Position numbers and translations under genes: made by a program. Below are positions 1 to 12,723 of a stretch of DNA of 64,000 nt, piece after piece (the stretch's first letter is position 1; each line of letters begins with the position of its first letter). The stretch spans positions 1,426,001 through 1,490,000 of the forward strand of contig OZ287698.1 of the NCBI GenBank assembly GCA_965649825.1, written 5' to 3'. This DNA is from Penicillus capitatus (lineage: Eukaryota; Chlorophyta). Below the pieces are notes generated by a model, which ran no database searches, had not been told where the DNA came from, and saw only the letters and a list, made by a program, of their open reading frames with translations.

Positions 1-783
1 GCGTTTCTGAGCGTTTTCTGGCAGTTCAGCTTCCGGCGCATCGACACGACGTTCGACGACGCCTCCCTCAGAGACAGAGAGATGGTAATGTCGCATCAAT
101 TCCTCTAAGGACATCTCTGCTTCGGCATTCAATGCATCGACTTCGTCTTGAGCATCCTCTTCGTCGAGCTGACGCTCTGCTTCCTCTTCAAATCTCTTTT
201 CATCGGCCAAGTCTTCACTATACATCTCACTCATCTCACTCATGGACCGTTTTCTTGTCATGGGAACTTCTACGGAAGTGAGGTTCTGTGCTAAGAGGGT
301 AGAGTAGCGCTCCGTTTGGCTCACAAGAAAATTGAGGTGACGATCCAACATCGATCGCTTCTTCGCTTCGATTCTCTGTTGAATCTTGAACTGCATCACC
401 TTTTTCGACTTCCACCAAAATTTCTGCACCTCTTTGGCGATTTTGCCGCATTCTCTGCGTTTCTCCTTCTCTTCTTCCACATCCTTCTGTTGCTCTTTCG
501 TTTGGCCTTCTTCGACTGCTCGCTGACAACGACGTGCATAAATCTTGGCCTGTTTCGTTTTCCATCTCGACTCCTGACGAAAATCATCGGCCATCCATTT
601 CATCTCTTCCAGTAAATTATCCCAATGAGACAAATGACGTCGCCCACTCGTGCGCCAAGGAGGCTGTCGTGCCAACTGACGCGTCTCACGAATACGAGAC
701 GCCACATCCAGAAAACGATCTTGACGACGTCGCACACGCTCGCGCTTCGACACCTCCATTCTGCACCGCACCTGTGCACACAT
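1..783 (-). CDS. SWR1/SRCAP/INO80-type chromatin remodelling helicase, N-terminal part (HSA region)
   Basis: One open frame runs from about 783 to the window edge, so the protein is cut at its C-terminal side and no helicase motif is in view. The N-terminus is very basic and is followed by an HSA-like helical segment (HWDNLLEEMKWMADDF, then WKTKQAKIYARRCQRAV) and a long charged coiled coil. Next come an acidic stretch and an EMSLEELMRHY element like that between HSA and ATPase domains in SWR1/SRCAP/PIE1. HSA domains bind actin and actin-related proteins in remodellers that deposit H2A.Z in the nucleus. The start is either the Met at 783 or the one at 759; a TGA lies just upstream in frame. 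The family is inferred from the HSA region only; an INO80 or EP400-like member is possible. Confidence 0.75.
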   Translation of the reverse strand, partial: MCAQVRCRMEVSKRERVRRRQDRFLDVASRIRETRQLARQPPWRTSGRRHLSHWDNLLEEMKWMADDFRQESRWKTKQAKIYARRCQRAVEEGQTKEQQKDVEEEKEKRRECGKIAKEVQKFWWKSKKVMQFKIQQRIEAKKRSMLDRHLNFLVSQTERYSTLLAQNLTSVEVPMTRKRSMSEMSEMYSEDLADEKRFEEEAERQLDEEDAQDEVDALNAEAEMSLEELMRHYHLSVSEGGVVERRVDAPEAELPENAQKR

Positions 784-1101
784 GCCGATCTCTCCCACCC
801 GAACAACGCCGCATCAGCACACGTACGGTCGCCTGAGACGAGGCCTCGCTCTACAGAGAAGTCTCCGATCGATCCACGTGCCAAACGTCCTCAGAGCGAA
901 TGGGCCGTTTGGCAGAGAGACGTCGTCGTTCCGTTCGGAAACGGTGTTCAACCTCGGGCCTTTTTGCAGGGGTAAGGACGCCGGAGCAGCAACGCCGCGT
1001 TGTTTTCGGAATGGCCTTCACGTCGTCTGCGCCACGAACGCAAAACGCGACACGGCGTCTCTTAGTGAATGCTGGTGCTGTTCAATGAAATCATTTTGCC
1101 C
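784..1101. other. Divergent intergenic region
   Basis: This stretch separates the minus-strand helicase from the plus-strand adenylate kinase and presumably carries both promoters. No convincing coding exon or promoter motif was recognised. Confidence 0.4.
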
Positions 1102-2049
1102 ATGCCGATTGATTTGAGTTTCTTCTCCACGGAAGACCTCGTCGCGGAGGTGACCCGTCGACTCAACTGCCTCAGCAAACCCGAACGTCGTCTCATCCTC
1201 ATAGGCAACGTCATGGCAGAGAAGGAACGGTCGAAGGAGGTTGTTTGTGGTTGTAACAGGGCCGCCAGCGAGTGGGAAGGGGACACAAAGTCCGATCATA
1301 AGGAAAGAACATTGCCTATGTCACATCGCGACGGGGGATCTGCTGCGAGAGGCCATTCGATCGGGATCGCCTCTGGGGTCCGAGGTTATCGTGTGTCGTC
1401 TTCGACTCGAATGGCGGCGCAGTGATGGAATTTAGGCCAAGAAGGCGATGGATCACGGAAATCTCGTTTCGGATGATATCGTCGTTTCGCTGATCGACGA
1501 ATCGATTTCGAACCCCGAGTGCAAAACCGGATTCATCCTAGACGGCTTTCCGCGAACCGTGGAGCAGGCAAAGAAGCTCGATTCGATGCTGGCGGCCAAA
1601 GGGAAGGGCATCGATGCCGTCGTGCATTTCCAAGTGGATCACAGCATTCTGGTGGAGCATAGATCGCACTCACTCTTTTGAAAGAGTGAGCTTTGAATGC
1701 AATGGTGTGTAGGAAGAGAGAGTGTTGGGACGTTGGGTGCATCCGGGCAGTGGACGTTCTTATCACGAGAAATTCGCCCCGGCCAAAATGCAAGGCATCG
1801 ATGACATTACAGGAGAGCCACTCGTCAAACGCAAAGACGACAACATCGACACGCTGACGAAGCGCCTCAACATCTACACCAACCAAACCTCACCTGTCAC
1901 ATCCTCCATTCCTTTTCAACACCTGAAAGCGTTTTCTGTAGCTGCTCGATTACTATCGAGACAGAGTCATACATATAGAAGCAGAGAAGCCGCCGACAGA
2001 CGTGGCTGAGCAGATTCGCCGTCAGTTGGCACAGGCGGCTAAAAAGTGA
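1102..2049 (+). CDS. Adenylate kinase
   Basis: The enzyme interconverts 2 ADP with ATP and AMP. The model has five exons (1102-1204, 1260-1384, 1436-1651, 1713-1895, 1942-2049) giving 244 aa, the usual size of long-form eukaryotic adenylate kinases. A short N-terminal extension ([15 protein letters not shown]) resembles that of plant and protist forms. It is followed by the P-loop [10 protein letters not shown] (about residue 35), the AMP-binding [18 protein letters not shown], and the long LID with [16 protein letters not shown] and [15 protein letters not shown]. There is no clear targeting peptide, so it is probably cytosolic. Intron 1 has a GC donor (ATAG|GCAACG). Intron 3 carries a hairpin of TCACTCTTT with AAAGAGTGA. 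ALA dehydratase follows 153 nt downstream on the same strand. Confidence 0.95.
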
Positions 2050-2202
2050 AAAGGGAGATGAGATGGAATCGCACGTACGGACACATGATTCGGGGTCACG
2101 GCCAAGTGGACCTAAGCACATCATTGGATGTTGGACATTCGATCGTACAAATCGTTTCGTGTTTCCTGAGATCTCCCTGTTCTTTCACGGTCTTGTATTG
2201 CG

Positions 2203-3473
<1,271 letters not shown>

Positions 3474-3648
3474 GAAGTGGAGGGCGTCCCTGTTTGTGGA
3501 CAGCCTGTTTTTGGATCTCTGATCGTGTGGATGGTGCATGTCGAATGTGTGTGCGGCACGTGGGCGTTATGTTCGTTCGGTCGTCGACTCTTCGTACGTT
3601 CGTTCGCGAATTCGCGAGTTTTGTATTTCGTCGTTTCTTGCTACGGCA

Positions 3649-4890
3649 ATGGCTCGATCTATTTCCAGTGCACCTGAGGATGGTCTATACGACGACACGG
3701 TTCTCCTATTGGATACCGTCACAACGGGTCAGAAGGCGAAAGGAGGAGAAATCATTGAAATTGCGGCTGCCTTGTATTCTGTGCAATACCGTTGCGTCAT
3801 CGGCCAAATCTCGACGCTCCTTCCACTTCAGCGACCCGCGAACCTTGCCGCGAAAGTGAATCAGATCCCCGTCGGTGCCGCGCTTTCTGTCACGTCTCAT
3901 CAGTATGAGACAATGGGTCAAATTCTTCTGTCCTGGGCGGCTGATGCAAAGTACTGCATCATGCATAACGCAGAGCATGAACGAAAATGGTTGGCGGATC
4001 ATTGGTTACTGGCACCCTTATGTCATCGTACATGGCTCTGCAGCTGCTATGACTTCGTCTGGCCTCGTCAGCAACGCCCAGGCATGAATCTCGTGCATTT
4101 GGCTCTGGCACACGGAATCAGTGTCACCTGTGCCAACAGAGCACTCTCTGCATGTCAGCTGATCGCCTCGCTGCTGACACATGTTGGAGATTCTCTGTCG
4201 GAAATGATTACCAGAGCAGCACGGCCTAAGTGCAGAGTGCTGGCAAAAGTGCATAGCCTGGCACGCGAAAAGGTGCACGATGCTGGATTTAAATGGGATA
4301 CTGCCACGCGCGTTTGGAGTCGATGGATGGCAATTGAAGACTTGCCATCATTGCCCGTTAAGTACACAGTGATCGAAGTGGATCCACGTGGCAATGAATC
4401 GGTGATCTGGGCTCGTCTATGGCAAATGTACATCTCTCACAAGAATGGCAGTGGTCGTGTCGAACACTGCATGGCATTTGAAGACTTGGGACATAAAATG
4501 TGGCAAGCGGTGCGGGACAATGTCGCCATGGCTGCCGCTGTGCGTCGTCTCTGGCTGGACTCAGAGCGTGGCGGCATCGAGCCTAAGGCACTGCTCGATA
4601 CCTTTACTGCTATGGAAGTCTGGTACTGGACGACCAAGCATCCTCTGATGGCAACTGAAAAGACCGCTTTCACTGCACGCGCTCACGGCATCCACAATCT
4701 CCCGGACGCTCTCGGCAGCGAAAGTGGAGATGCCAGCAGTCAGTCTGACGATGCCTATGTGGATGGGATATCGGTCGAAGGTGTTGTGGAAAAGGTAGCG
4801 GAGAGCTGTTTGGAACCGGAGGATCGTCGAGAGGGCAGTTGGTCTCCGTCTCTTCCCTCAAGCCATACGATGTCAGCCACAAGCGACTAG
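3649..4890 (+). CDS. DnaQ-like exonuclease-fold protein with degenerate active site
   Basis: This is a single exon; an in-frame upstream ATG at 3538 would add 37 aa. Residues 10-190 follow the DEDD 3'-5' exonuclease (DnaQ epsilon) layout: LLLDTVTTGQKAKGGEIIEIA, HNAEHERKWLADHW, LALAHGISVTCANRALSACQ. The motifs are eroded: the second acid of DxE is Val, the motif II Asp is replaced (HNAEHER), and the motif III Asp is Cys. After it comes a GFKWDTATRVWSRWM segment, like the small 'GFRWD...W' module that follows many bacterial and phage DnaQ domains. The C-terminal about 200 aa are unrecognised and end in an acidic, Ser-rich tail. It may be a structural or nucleic-acid-binding pseudo-enzyme. The fold assignment is fairly sure; the function is not. 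Confidence 0.7.
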   Translation: MARSISSAPEDGLYDDTVLLLDTVTTGQKAKGGEIIEIAAALYSVQYRCVIGQISTLLPLQRPANLAAKVNQIPVGAALSVTSHQYETMGQILLSWAADAKYCIMHNAEHERKWLADHWLLAPLCHRTWLCSCYDFVWPRQQRPGMNLVHLALAHGISVTCANRALSACQLIASLLTHVGDSLSEMITRAARPKCRVLAKVHSLAREKVHDAGFKWDTATRVWSRWMAIEDLPSLPVKYTVIEVDPRGNESVIWARLWQMYISHKNGSGRVEHCMAFEDLGHKMWQAVRDNVAMAAAVRRLWLDSERGGIEPKALLDTFTAMEVWYWTTKHPLMATEKTAFTARAHGIHNLPDALGSESGDASSQSDDAYVDGISVEGVVEKVAESCLEPEDRREGSWSPSLPSSHTMSATSD

Positions 4891-5565
4891 GATCCATCGC
4901 ACGGCACCACCATCTACCCTATCGCCACTGCCGCCCACCCGCCGCCAAGAATCTCTACACATACATCTTAGATCGCGTCGTAGAAACGTCTGTCCTAGTA
5001 ACCATAACAGCATTACGCAACTGTCTTTGCTGGCCGTGATAATGTACTAACTATTACCTACCGTCTACACGAATTAGATCTTCTCATCGCCGCAGACAAC
5101 GCGGAGATGCATTGTTTCGCCTTGTCTGGCACGAATAATGATGATACCGTAGCAGAAATCCTTAACTCTGTGTCTCCATATCAAGGTCACACCAGCCATC
5201 CTTTCATGAAACTGAGTTTCGTTAGCAACATTTTCATGTTATTGCTGTTCGAGTATCGAGGGATGGTGTTCATCTATTGGTCGGGTCTGTACAGATTTTG
5301 GTGGTTTTTTCGCACACGTCGCTTCCCTTTGGCCTCAGCGACAACACTTAGTTTTTTCTGCAACAAATGAGATCCCAAGCATCATCACATCTCGGAATTA
5401 AGAAGACGAGACAGCAGCAACGTTTGAAAACCGATTTCAGAATCGCCTTTAACAAAAGAGACTGCTGGGTGCACTCCAAACCGGAAAAACGGTCGATGAT
5501 CAGTGCCTCGACAATGATGATGGTGATGAAGAGGACATCTGATGGCAGCAAGCACATGAGCATTA
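4891..5565. other. Convergent intergenic region
   Basis: This region lies between two converging genes. It is AT-richer than its surroundings and holds only short ORFs without family resemblance; it probably contains the two 3' UTRs. Confidence 0.4.
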
Positions 5566-7240
5566 TTAGCAAAACATACCTCTCCCTGGAGATGATGATG
5601 GAGAGATTGTATGGCGAACTGTGTCCTGTGAAAACAAGCTATGTCTGCTTTGGTCTTTCATGGCTTTGAGTTCCTTTTCAAGTTCACTGGCCCATTGGGC
5701 TTTGAGACCAAAATTGCGTCGCAGATCTTCGCGCGAGAAAGTTGTAAAGGAAGACGCATCGGTCTCAATCGACGGCGATTTCGCATCGGCTGATTTCTCC
5801 TGTGGCACGGGTCTCCATGACATGCCAGTTGACGGTTCGGAGACGAGGTTGAGAGCATGGGATGGAATCTCTGATACCGGCATCGGTGCAAAGACTTGGG
5901 CATCGGCATCGATACGGATCGAGGGAAGAGGATCTGCCCAGAGAGCATCGCCCTTTGATCGGTCTGTCTGTGACACACTGGAGACAAACGGATGCAAGAG
6001 CAGCCGCGAAGCATTCGGTCTCTCTTTAGGATCGCGGTTGAAACAGAGCTTCAAAAAATCCCGCGCCTCGTAGGAAAAATGCTCAGGTATCGGAGGGGGT
6101 CCCTTAGCCGAGGCGATATGAAACATGACCTGGCACAGGCAAAGATCGAACGGCAGTTCATCTTTAACAGCGACGTTACCGTGACATTGTTGGCCACTTC
6201 GCTCCAGGGAGGCTTTCCTGTCGCCATCTCAATCACGGTGCATCCCACAGACCAGATGTCTGCTTGACGGCCATGGCCGGTCTGTTTGATCACTTCAGGG
6301 GCCATCCAGTAAGGCGTGCCTTTCAGTGACTTGAATCCAGAATTGAGCGTCACGAGATGCTCGATGCGTTTGCTGGCGCCGAAGTCTGCCAGTTTCACGA
6401 CGCCTTCGTGATCGACCAGGATATTGCCGCCCTTGATATCGCGATGGGCCGTCTTTCGTTGGTGCAGAAATTCCAATCCCTCAAGAATCTGTCGAGTGAA
6501 CACCCGAATGAGCGTTTCTTCAAAGGCGCCGAATCTCGAGAGCAAAGAGGCGACGGAGCCGCCGGCTGCGTATTCTAGAAAGATGTTCAACGTGTCTCGG
6601 CATTTCTCTGTGCCCAAGTAACGAACAATGTTTCGATGGCGTAGCTGCTTGAGCACATCCACCTCCGACTCCAACGCAGCCACATGCTCTGCAATGCGGT
6701 CTTGACCACACGATGCCTCGTTCGGAACTTGAACCTGGACAGCATTCCTCGCTTAGTCAAGCCCAAGCTGTACAGGCTTCGTGTGGCGGCACTTGTTTGA
6801 CAGCCAGCAATTGGCCCGTTTCCTGATTGAGTCCAATATAGACCTTGCCATATGCGCCGGAACCGATGAGCTCTCCCCGTGTCCACCGTAAAGGCGCTTT
6901 CGGCGCCTCCCACGAATCCGTCGGAAACGGATCGATTGGCGAAGTATTGTTGAAGACATCTGTGCGTGTGCCAACAGAGCTGCTCTGGTGCGGCGTCTGG
7001 TCGACATACGACAGAGATGTCTGGCCGATGTCGCCGTCGTCTAAGTCAATCAGATTCGGTTCTCCAGACGCCTTTGTTTGACTTGGCTCGACAACAGCTT
7101 CGTCTTCCGAGCCTTCCGTTTCGACGTTGGTACAGAGAAAGCGATGATGTCGCGTTTTGGATGAGATGAGGTTTCTTAAGTACTGGACGGCCTGGACACA
7201 CAGATGGCGCATCGCCACGACAAGACAGACGTACCTTCAT
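5566..7240 (-). CDS. MAP kinase kinase kinase, STE11/MEKK (ANP/NPK1-like) family
   Basis: Four exons (7235-7240, 6793-7191, 6186-6734, 5566-6129) give 505 aa. An N-terminal region rich in acidic and Ser residues is followed by a complete Ser/Thr kinase domain at about 103-367. Its motifs are the glycine loop GSGAYGKVY, the lysine in [31 protein letters not shown] and [12 protein letters not shown]. The [10 protein letters not shown] and [11 protein letters not shown] segments are typical of MEKK/ANP kinases. The C-terminal tail has a short coiled coil ([14 protein letters not shown]). Such kinases phosphorylate MAP2Ks at the top of MAPK cascades. The weakest part is the 5' end: the first modelled exon encodes only Met-Lys, and the frame is open further upstream. 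Confidence 0.9.
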
Positions 7241-7533
7241 GATGAAAGATTCGACAGTCACTCTCGATTTTGTAATGGCGAACGTCTTCGAAGCTGGTTT
7301 AAAAGGACATCTACGACACCGAAACGCCGTTGCGGCGGCGGCAGGGCTCACGTTCTGCGCTGGATTGTACGTATTCTACAAAGCCGCCAGCAGCTTCTGG
7401 CCCGTACAGCGCTCTCAGGTCGAGTCCAACCGAACGCACGCACATTTTCATTGGCGTTCACTCGCAGGACGCCATATCACACGGGGACAAGATGGTTGTG
7501 AAAACATGAACGTGTCGACAAATGTCAATGATC

Positions 7534-9528
7534 TCACTCGCGCTCCGTTCGTTGTGCTTTCTTCCTTCTAAGCTTCTCGACCTTTGCTTTCTTGGCGGTC
7601 TCTTTGCGTTTGAGCTGTTTGTATTGGTGTCGCTTGGTTACCATAATCTCATCCATTTTCTCTTTCTCTTTCAACGCCTCCGCCTCTCTGCGTTTCTTTG
7701 CCTCGGCTGTCGACGTCGATTTCGAAATCTCCATTGGGAATTCTGTCTCCAGTTCCAACTCCAGCTCTCCTAAATACGCCTCTTCCTCTTTCTTGGCTTT
7801 CTCCAGCTCATCTTCCTCTTGGAACGTCACATCATCAGCGAGAACCTCTTCCAGCGCCTGTTCCTGAGCGGAGATATCATTGGTTTGGCGAACGAGATTA
7901 GCCGCTTCCTGGATCATTTGGATCTCTTTGGCATAGTCCGGTACATATCCTTCTTCTTCAGACGAGGCAAAAGGCGAGAGGTGTGGAGGACAAGGTTGGC
8001 CAATAGCGTAACGCTCAGTCGGCAAAAGGACACGCGCATTGCAACAGTCGAAGATCCACTGAGGCTGCACATACTCTCGTCCAGGTGCTTGCATCTCATC
8101 CTTCACACGCTCTCTATCACAAACACAGTGAGTAATGCGATCATCTCGAACATGAAGGCCCGATTCTTCGTCCTCCCAAGCCACTACACCACCAAAGGCA
8201 CTAGCATCCAATCCAAAACTCAGGGGATGAATAGAGGCGACGTCGCGGAGTACCGAATGACGAACATGAGTTGATCGACGGGGGTCTCGCGTCCCAGGAA
8301 GAAGACGAGTCCTTGAAAGAGCTTAGCGCAGAGCGTGCGATCATCGTGGACGGAAACATGAGATGTTTCGCCGGCGGCTTTTTCGCCGATCTCGTCTTCC
8401 AGTTCCACTAGTTCTTCATCTTCATCGATCGCGTCGTTTTCGATCGGCGGAGACGCGATCGAATCGACGATCGGCGTTTCTTGCGCCACCGAGAGGGGAT
8501 TCGGAACGGTGCTGTCCGTTTCCTCTTTCGCCGAAAGATTTGGAGGATAGCGCTCGCCAATCGAATGGAACAATCTGAAATTCACGAACCCCAGCATCGT
8601 TTTGTAGAACTCCATATAGCAGGTCATGATGAAAGGATCCAACTGCTGGGTGTCGAAATTCTGCACAAACTTGTGTGGCACGCACCACGTTACGAGTGTC
8701 CCCATAACGTCCGCCTAAATTCAACCTTCATTCAACCCGCTTTCGCCGGCACCCAATGTGACTTGATAGTAGTATCCCTTGACGGAAATGAAGACCTTGC
8801 GCAAGGAGTGCGTTTTAACTACGTAAGCTTGAAACTCGGCACATAGACGTGACGCCGCTCCGTGGATCACAGGCGCATTACGAAACGACTCCTGTTGGTG
8901 CAGATTGGCAAACAGGTGTGCCATCGTCAAGGGATCATCCAAATCGCGCAATGCATGTTGGAATGTCGGGTACCTGCACAGAGAATCCAACACGTATGAC
9001 GAAGAGTCCAAAAATCGACCTTTCTTTCAAAATGTGCGAGAGACTCAGTTTGGGAAACTTCCGTCTGAGTCTCTTCGCCTCCGTTCCATCTCGTCTTCTT
9101 TCGGCGGCGCGAATCTTCCTGAGAGATTGCCGTTGCTTCCTACACTGCCAGACATGAGCCTCGGCACATCTGAAGATCTCTGCTCGCCTCAAGACAACAA
9201 TGGACGGCTCGTGTGCCATGAACTTGATATCTTTGTTATGATAAAAGACTCGAGCATCCCTTCGCGATTTTTTTGGCACACGAGGGTGAATGCCTTTGTA
9301 GATGCACAACTGCCTAATCGACGCAGCAGATCTCTTTACGGTAAGGGGAAACACAAAGTGGAGTACCTGAAGGTTTTGAGCGACACCTGCAGTTTCTTGA
9401 GCGACTGCGTTCGCGTCAGGAACTTCGAATGTCGCACCTAAGGAGATACGCATACCATAACGTTCCGCGACCATCGACGATCTGTCGGTCCCTTCCCTCA
9501 CCTGACGTCTCTTGTACAGTGGCGGCAT
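7534..9528 (-). CDS. PES1: Pescadillo homologue (ribosome biogenesis, BRCT protein)
   Basis: Pescadillo is the BRCT subunit of the PeBoW complex needed for 60S subunit maturation in the nucleolus. Six exons (9502-9528, 9367-9437, 9020-9313, 8763-8973, 8254-8714, 7534-8218) give 582 aa, the normal size. The N-terminal domain shows FLTRTQSLKKLQVSLKTFR, QLCIYKGIHPR, FYHNKDIKFMAHEP and ERYPTFQHALRDLDDPL, then LRKVFISVKGYYYQ and WCVPHKF. A BRCT domain (about 325-420) includes the FVIRFGLDASAFGGVVAW strand and the conserved Trp in PQWIFD. The C-terminus is an acidic then basic coiled coil ending in a Lys/Arg-rich tail, probably nucleolar targeting. Intron 5 is only 35 nt. Confidence 0.96.
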
Positions 9529-9686
9529 CGTCGCGAACCGAATGGACGAATGGAGAAGATGTTGGAAGGGAACCGCGATTTTATCTTCGCTACATGTCCA
9601 TCCCGTTAGAATAACATTCACCAACCACTGCCAGTTCCCGGGAGAATGCAACAAGGCATGTGCAATGACGACATATGGGCAAAGAT

Positions 9687-11672
9687 CTAAACAGTCGTTG
9701 CTTGATTCGGGTGAGTTTCAGACTCGGGATGCACGAGTTCATAAGGTTTACCCTCTTCCTTCGTGTGATGGACACTGTAGAGAAGGTAAGAACAGATAGA
9801 AATACAGAGCCACACTAAGAAACGAAAATAAGCGTCCTTTCCTAGGGTGACAGTCAAATGAACACATGAAAGGAGACCCAGACATGAAATAAGAGGCTGG
9901 AATGTAAAAGAAAATGAGAAGGATTTATTGACGATGGGGAGATGGTGGAAGGAGCAGACAATTAACAAGAAGCAACCTAGATACAGAGCAGCAGGCTTTC
10001 GATCTCGGTAAGTGAGGCATGAGAGAACGCACCGATGATGAGGAGCCACAATTCGATAGGCCATTCGTGTTCCACCGAGATGCCTTCGATTATGCTGATG
10101 ACGAGGACGAGCGCCAAACGCGCCGCCACCCATCCAGGATGTGCAGGTTTGGTGTCCGCTTCATAAACAACGCCTTCTGTTTTTACATATCTGCAGCAGG
10201 GCATTCAGAAATGCGATGCATTCGATGGAGGTGTATGTACTTTCTCCAGATGGAGGCTGCACAGACAACACTGAAGATGCAGAAGACACTCAAAGAGACC
10301 ATTGACGATAATGTATTGATATCAAAAAACATTGTCATTACGGCACTGACGCCACTCACCAGAAGAGTCGCGTGCACAGGTGTGGCCGTGCGTTCATTGA
10401 TGGTAGCCTGTACGGCACAGATCATCGACATGATCGAGGCCATTGTATGGACTGCTTACCAACATCTTCGGTAGGAAGCCTTCTCTGGCAAGCACCATCA
10501 CCAAACGGCATTGTGTACAGACGCCGCTGAAGATCGATGTCACGATCCCACAGAGAGCGCCAAGGGATACGATTCGATCGGCCCACTCCCATCCGTGTGC
10601 TTTGAATGCCGAGGAAAAAGGCGCCATCGTGTCAATTTCGTTATACCTAGAAAAGGATGGAATGCAAGGATATTGCCAGTCATGTCCGGTGGTCTTACGG
10701 AACCATGCCGATCAAAGCAGCAGCCATCAGGCCATAGAGAAGGGTACAAATGGACAGTGATGTCACAATACCCAACGGCACGTCCCTGGAAGGATTACTT
10801 GTCTCCTCTGCGACATTGGCAATAGATTCAAATCCCAGGTATGCAATAAACAGAATGGATGCTCCGTGGAATGCACTATTTCCACTAAACTCCTTCGGAA
10901 AGAACGGCGTGTAATTCGCCGTGTCGATTTTAGGAATCGACGCTCCGATGGTAAAGAGGATGACGAGGATACACAATGCAGTTGCCACGGAATTGAAGGT
11001 AAAGGATTCCCGTACGCCACAAGCCAACAAGAATGCCAGGAAAAGCACGACAAGTGCTCCCGCGATATCCACCTCTGCATCATTCCAGGGAACATGAATC
11101 ATCAGTGCGTCACTCGGGATCCCTAGAAATGTCGAAAAATAACCACTAAACCCCCTCGCGACAGCTCCTATGCTGAGAATGGCTCCCATCATAAGACTGC
11201 TCGCCACAATCCTGTACAGACAGGCAGCCACAAGGAACGTGACGTGGTGCATCGATCGAGAGGGAAATGGACAAACCACGAGGCAAATTCGCCGAAGACC
11301 AAGTCAACGTAGCTATAAGCAGCACCCGAGATGGGCACATCGGCAGCGAACTCGGCATAGATGAGCGCCATAAAGAGAGCCACTATGCCAGCCAGAGCAT
11401 AAGAGAGAATAACAGCTGGGCCTGTTTCGTTGCGACCAACGTCACCCGTCAACACAAAAACGCCAACGCCAATCATGGACCCCAACCCAAACATTATCTG
11501 CACACCTCTCCATTGACCGCAAGAAGGGTTTTGCCCGTTTGAAGCGTACAAGGTCGCATAGACTGAGGACACGCTTCAGATTGGAATCGCCCGATGCCTT
11601 GGCGGTCATTTCTTGGACCGAAGTGCATCGGAAAGCTTTACTGCGAAATCTCTTCCAGGTGATAGCTAACAT
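9687..11672 (-). CDS. Cationic amino acid transporter paralogue 1 (APC superfamily, SLC7/CAT-like)
   Basis: Seven exons (11550-11672, 11277-11497, 10699-11211, 10460-10646, 10241-10407, 10033-10190, 9687-9976) give 552 aa. The N-terminal cytosolic segment (FRSKAFRCTS, then LKRVLSL) is followed by the first APC helix, GLGSMIGVGVFVLTG, and ETGPAVILSYALAG, YAEFAADVPISGAAYSY. Further helices include AYLGFESIANVAEET and the SLGALCGIVTSIFSG helix. About 12-14 hydrophobic segments are present, with a PLISCLGLL helix near the C-terminus. CAT-family proteins carry arginine, lysine and ornithine across membranes. Compared with animal CATs, the loop after helix 3 is short, with the exon 2/3 junction at EFASW|IVASS. 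The start is the ATG before FRSKAFRC, conserved in all four copies. The substrate is inferred from the family. Confidence 0.9.
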
Positions 11673-12723
11673 CGAACCGTTTGGCGACGAGGAATTTTTC
11701 AAATGGTCAAGCGTCAGCACTGGGCGCAAGAAAGCAGAATACTCAGACTTTCTGCTGGGCGAGGAAGGTATCTTTCTTTTCGACGCTCTCTGTTTTAACA
11801 GTGGCTGTTATGAAATGGCAATTCTACGTCAAATCTCACCATACTAACCGCTCTGAAGTGACTCTCTAGTAGATCGCTGCCGAAAGAATAACGGGTGGAC
11901 TGAGCGTACGCACTGCTAAAAGACTTGTCGCAGTTTAGAGATGAGGACGATGTTTGAAGATAGTGAAGTACACGACGTCGTGTCTCGAAATGTCTATGCG
12001 ATTGGGGTCGGGTGTTGGAGGGATGTTGCACGAGTGAGGTCATGTGGATGGGCAGGGTGTAGAGGACAAACGATCGAATGGGCAAAACCGCCCAGCCGGA
12101 ACTGTTGGAAGGCAGTCGCTGATCGATTTGATGGTACACGACGGTTGTGACACTCCTGAAGCGTCGGAGAGAATCAACGGTATAAGACGGGAAACTATTT
12201 CCATACACATCCACCCTCTCAAACTCACGTGCCAAGAATAGAGGAACTGCAAAGACGCTCTATGAATAGTAGGGAAGCGTTCCCAGAATAGGCAGTCGAT
12301 TTCGCAAATGCTGCTGATAGCTGGAAATGTGCTGTTGTGTCGAGTGGGAGGGGTGAATGTGGCCTTCGAAGAAGAGGATGGATGTATCCAACCGTTACTC
12401 CTTGTCAAAAGCGATTCCTTCGTGGAGAGATGTGAAAGAAGGTACATCACACATAGATGAGGAATGACAGGTTAGCTGTCTGTACTGCTGCACGATCGAG
12501 AAACGGAGAGAAGGCTGAATAGGAGGAGAGGGATACGGATGCTGACCCATAGCACCTTGTCACTATGATGCAACCTCACTCACATAACACTTACACAAAC
12601 AAGATGATTATGTCCGCCGACACAAGAATCGTACGCTCTCAAAAACACAGTCCAGTGTTCCCAACCTGCGGTGCATCTAGATATCCACCGAAAAATTCAA
12701 TAGTGTACAGAAAGGGCATCCCC
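11673..12723. other. Intergenic region between transporter paralogues 1 and 2
   Basis: This is upstream DNA of paralogue 1 and downstream DNA of paralogue 2, about 1.05 kb. ORFs on both strands are short and show no family motifs. It probably holds the paralogue 1 promoter; no specific element was recognised. Confidence 0.4.

Noticed and set aside
1655-1718. Apparent non-canonical intron in adenylate kinase flanked by GAG repeats
   Set aside because: Choosing the upstream GT (1652) and the TGTAG acceptor (1712) gives a normal intron and the expected [10 protein letters not shown] sequence.
5621-6073. 150-codon plus-strand ORF opposite the MEKK-type kinase
   Set aside because: It is antisense to conserved kinase and tail coding sequence and shows no motif of its own.
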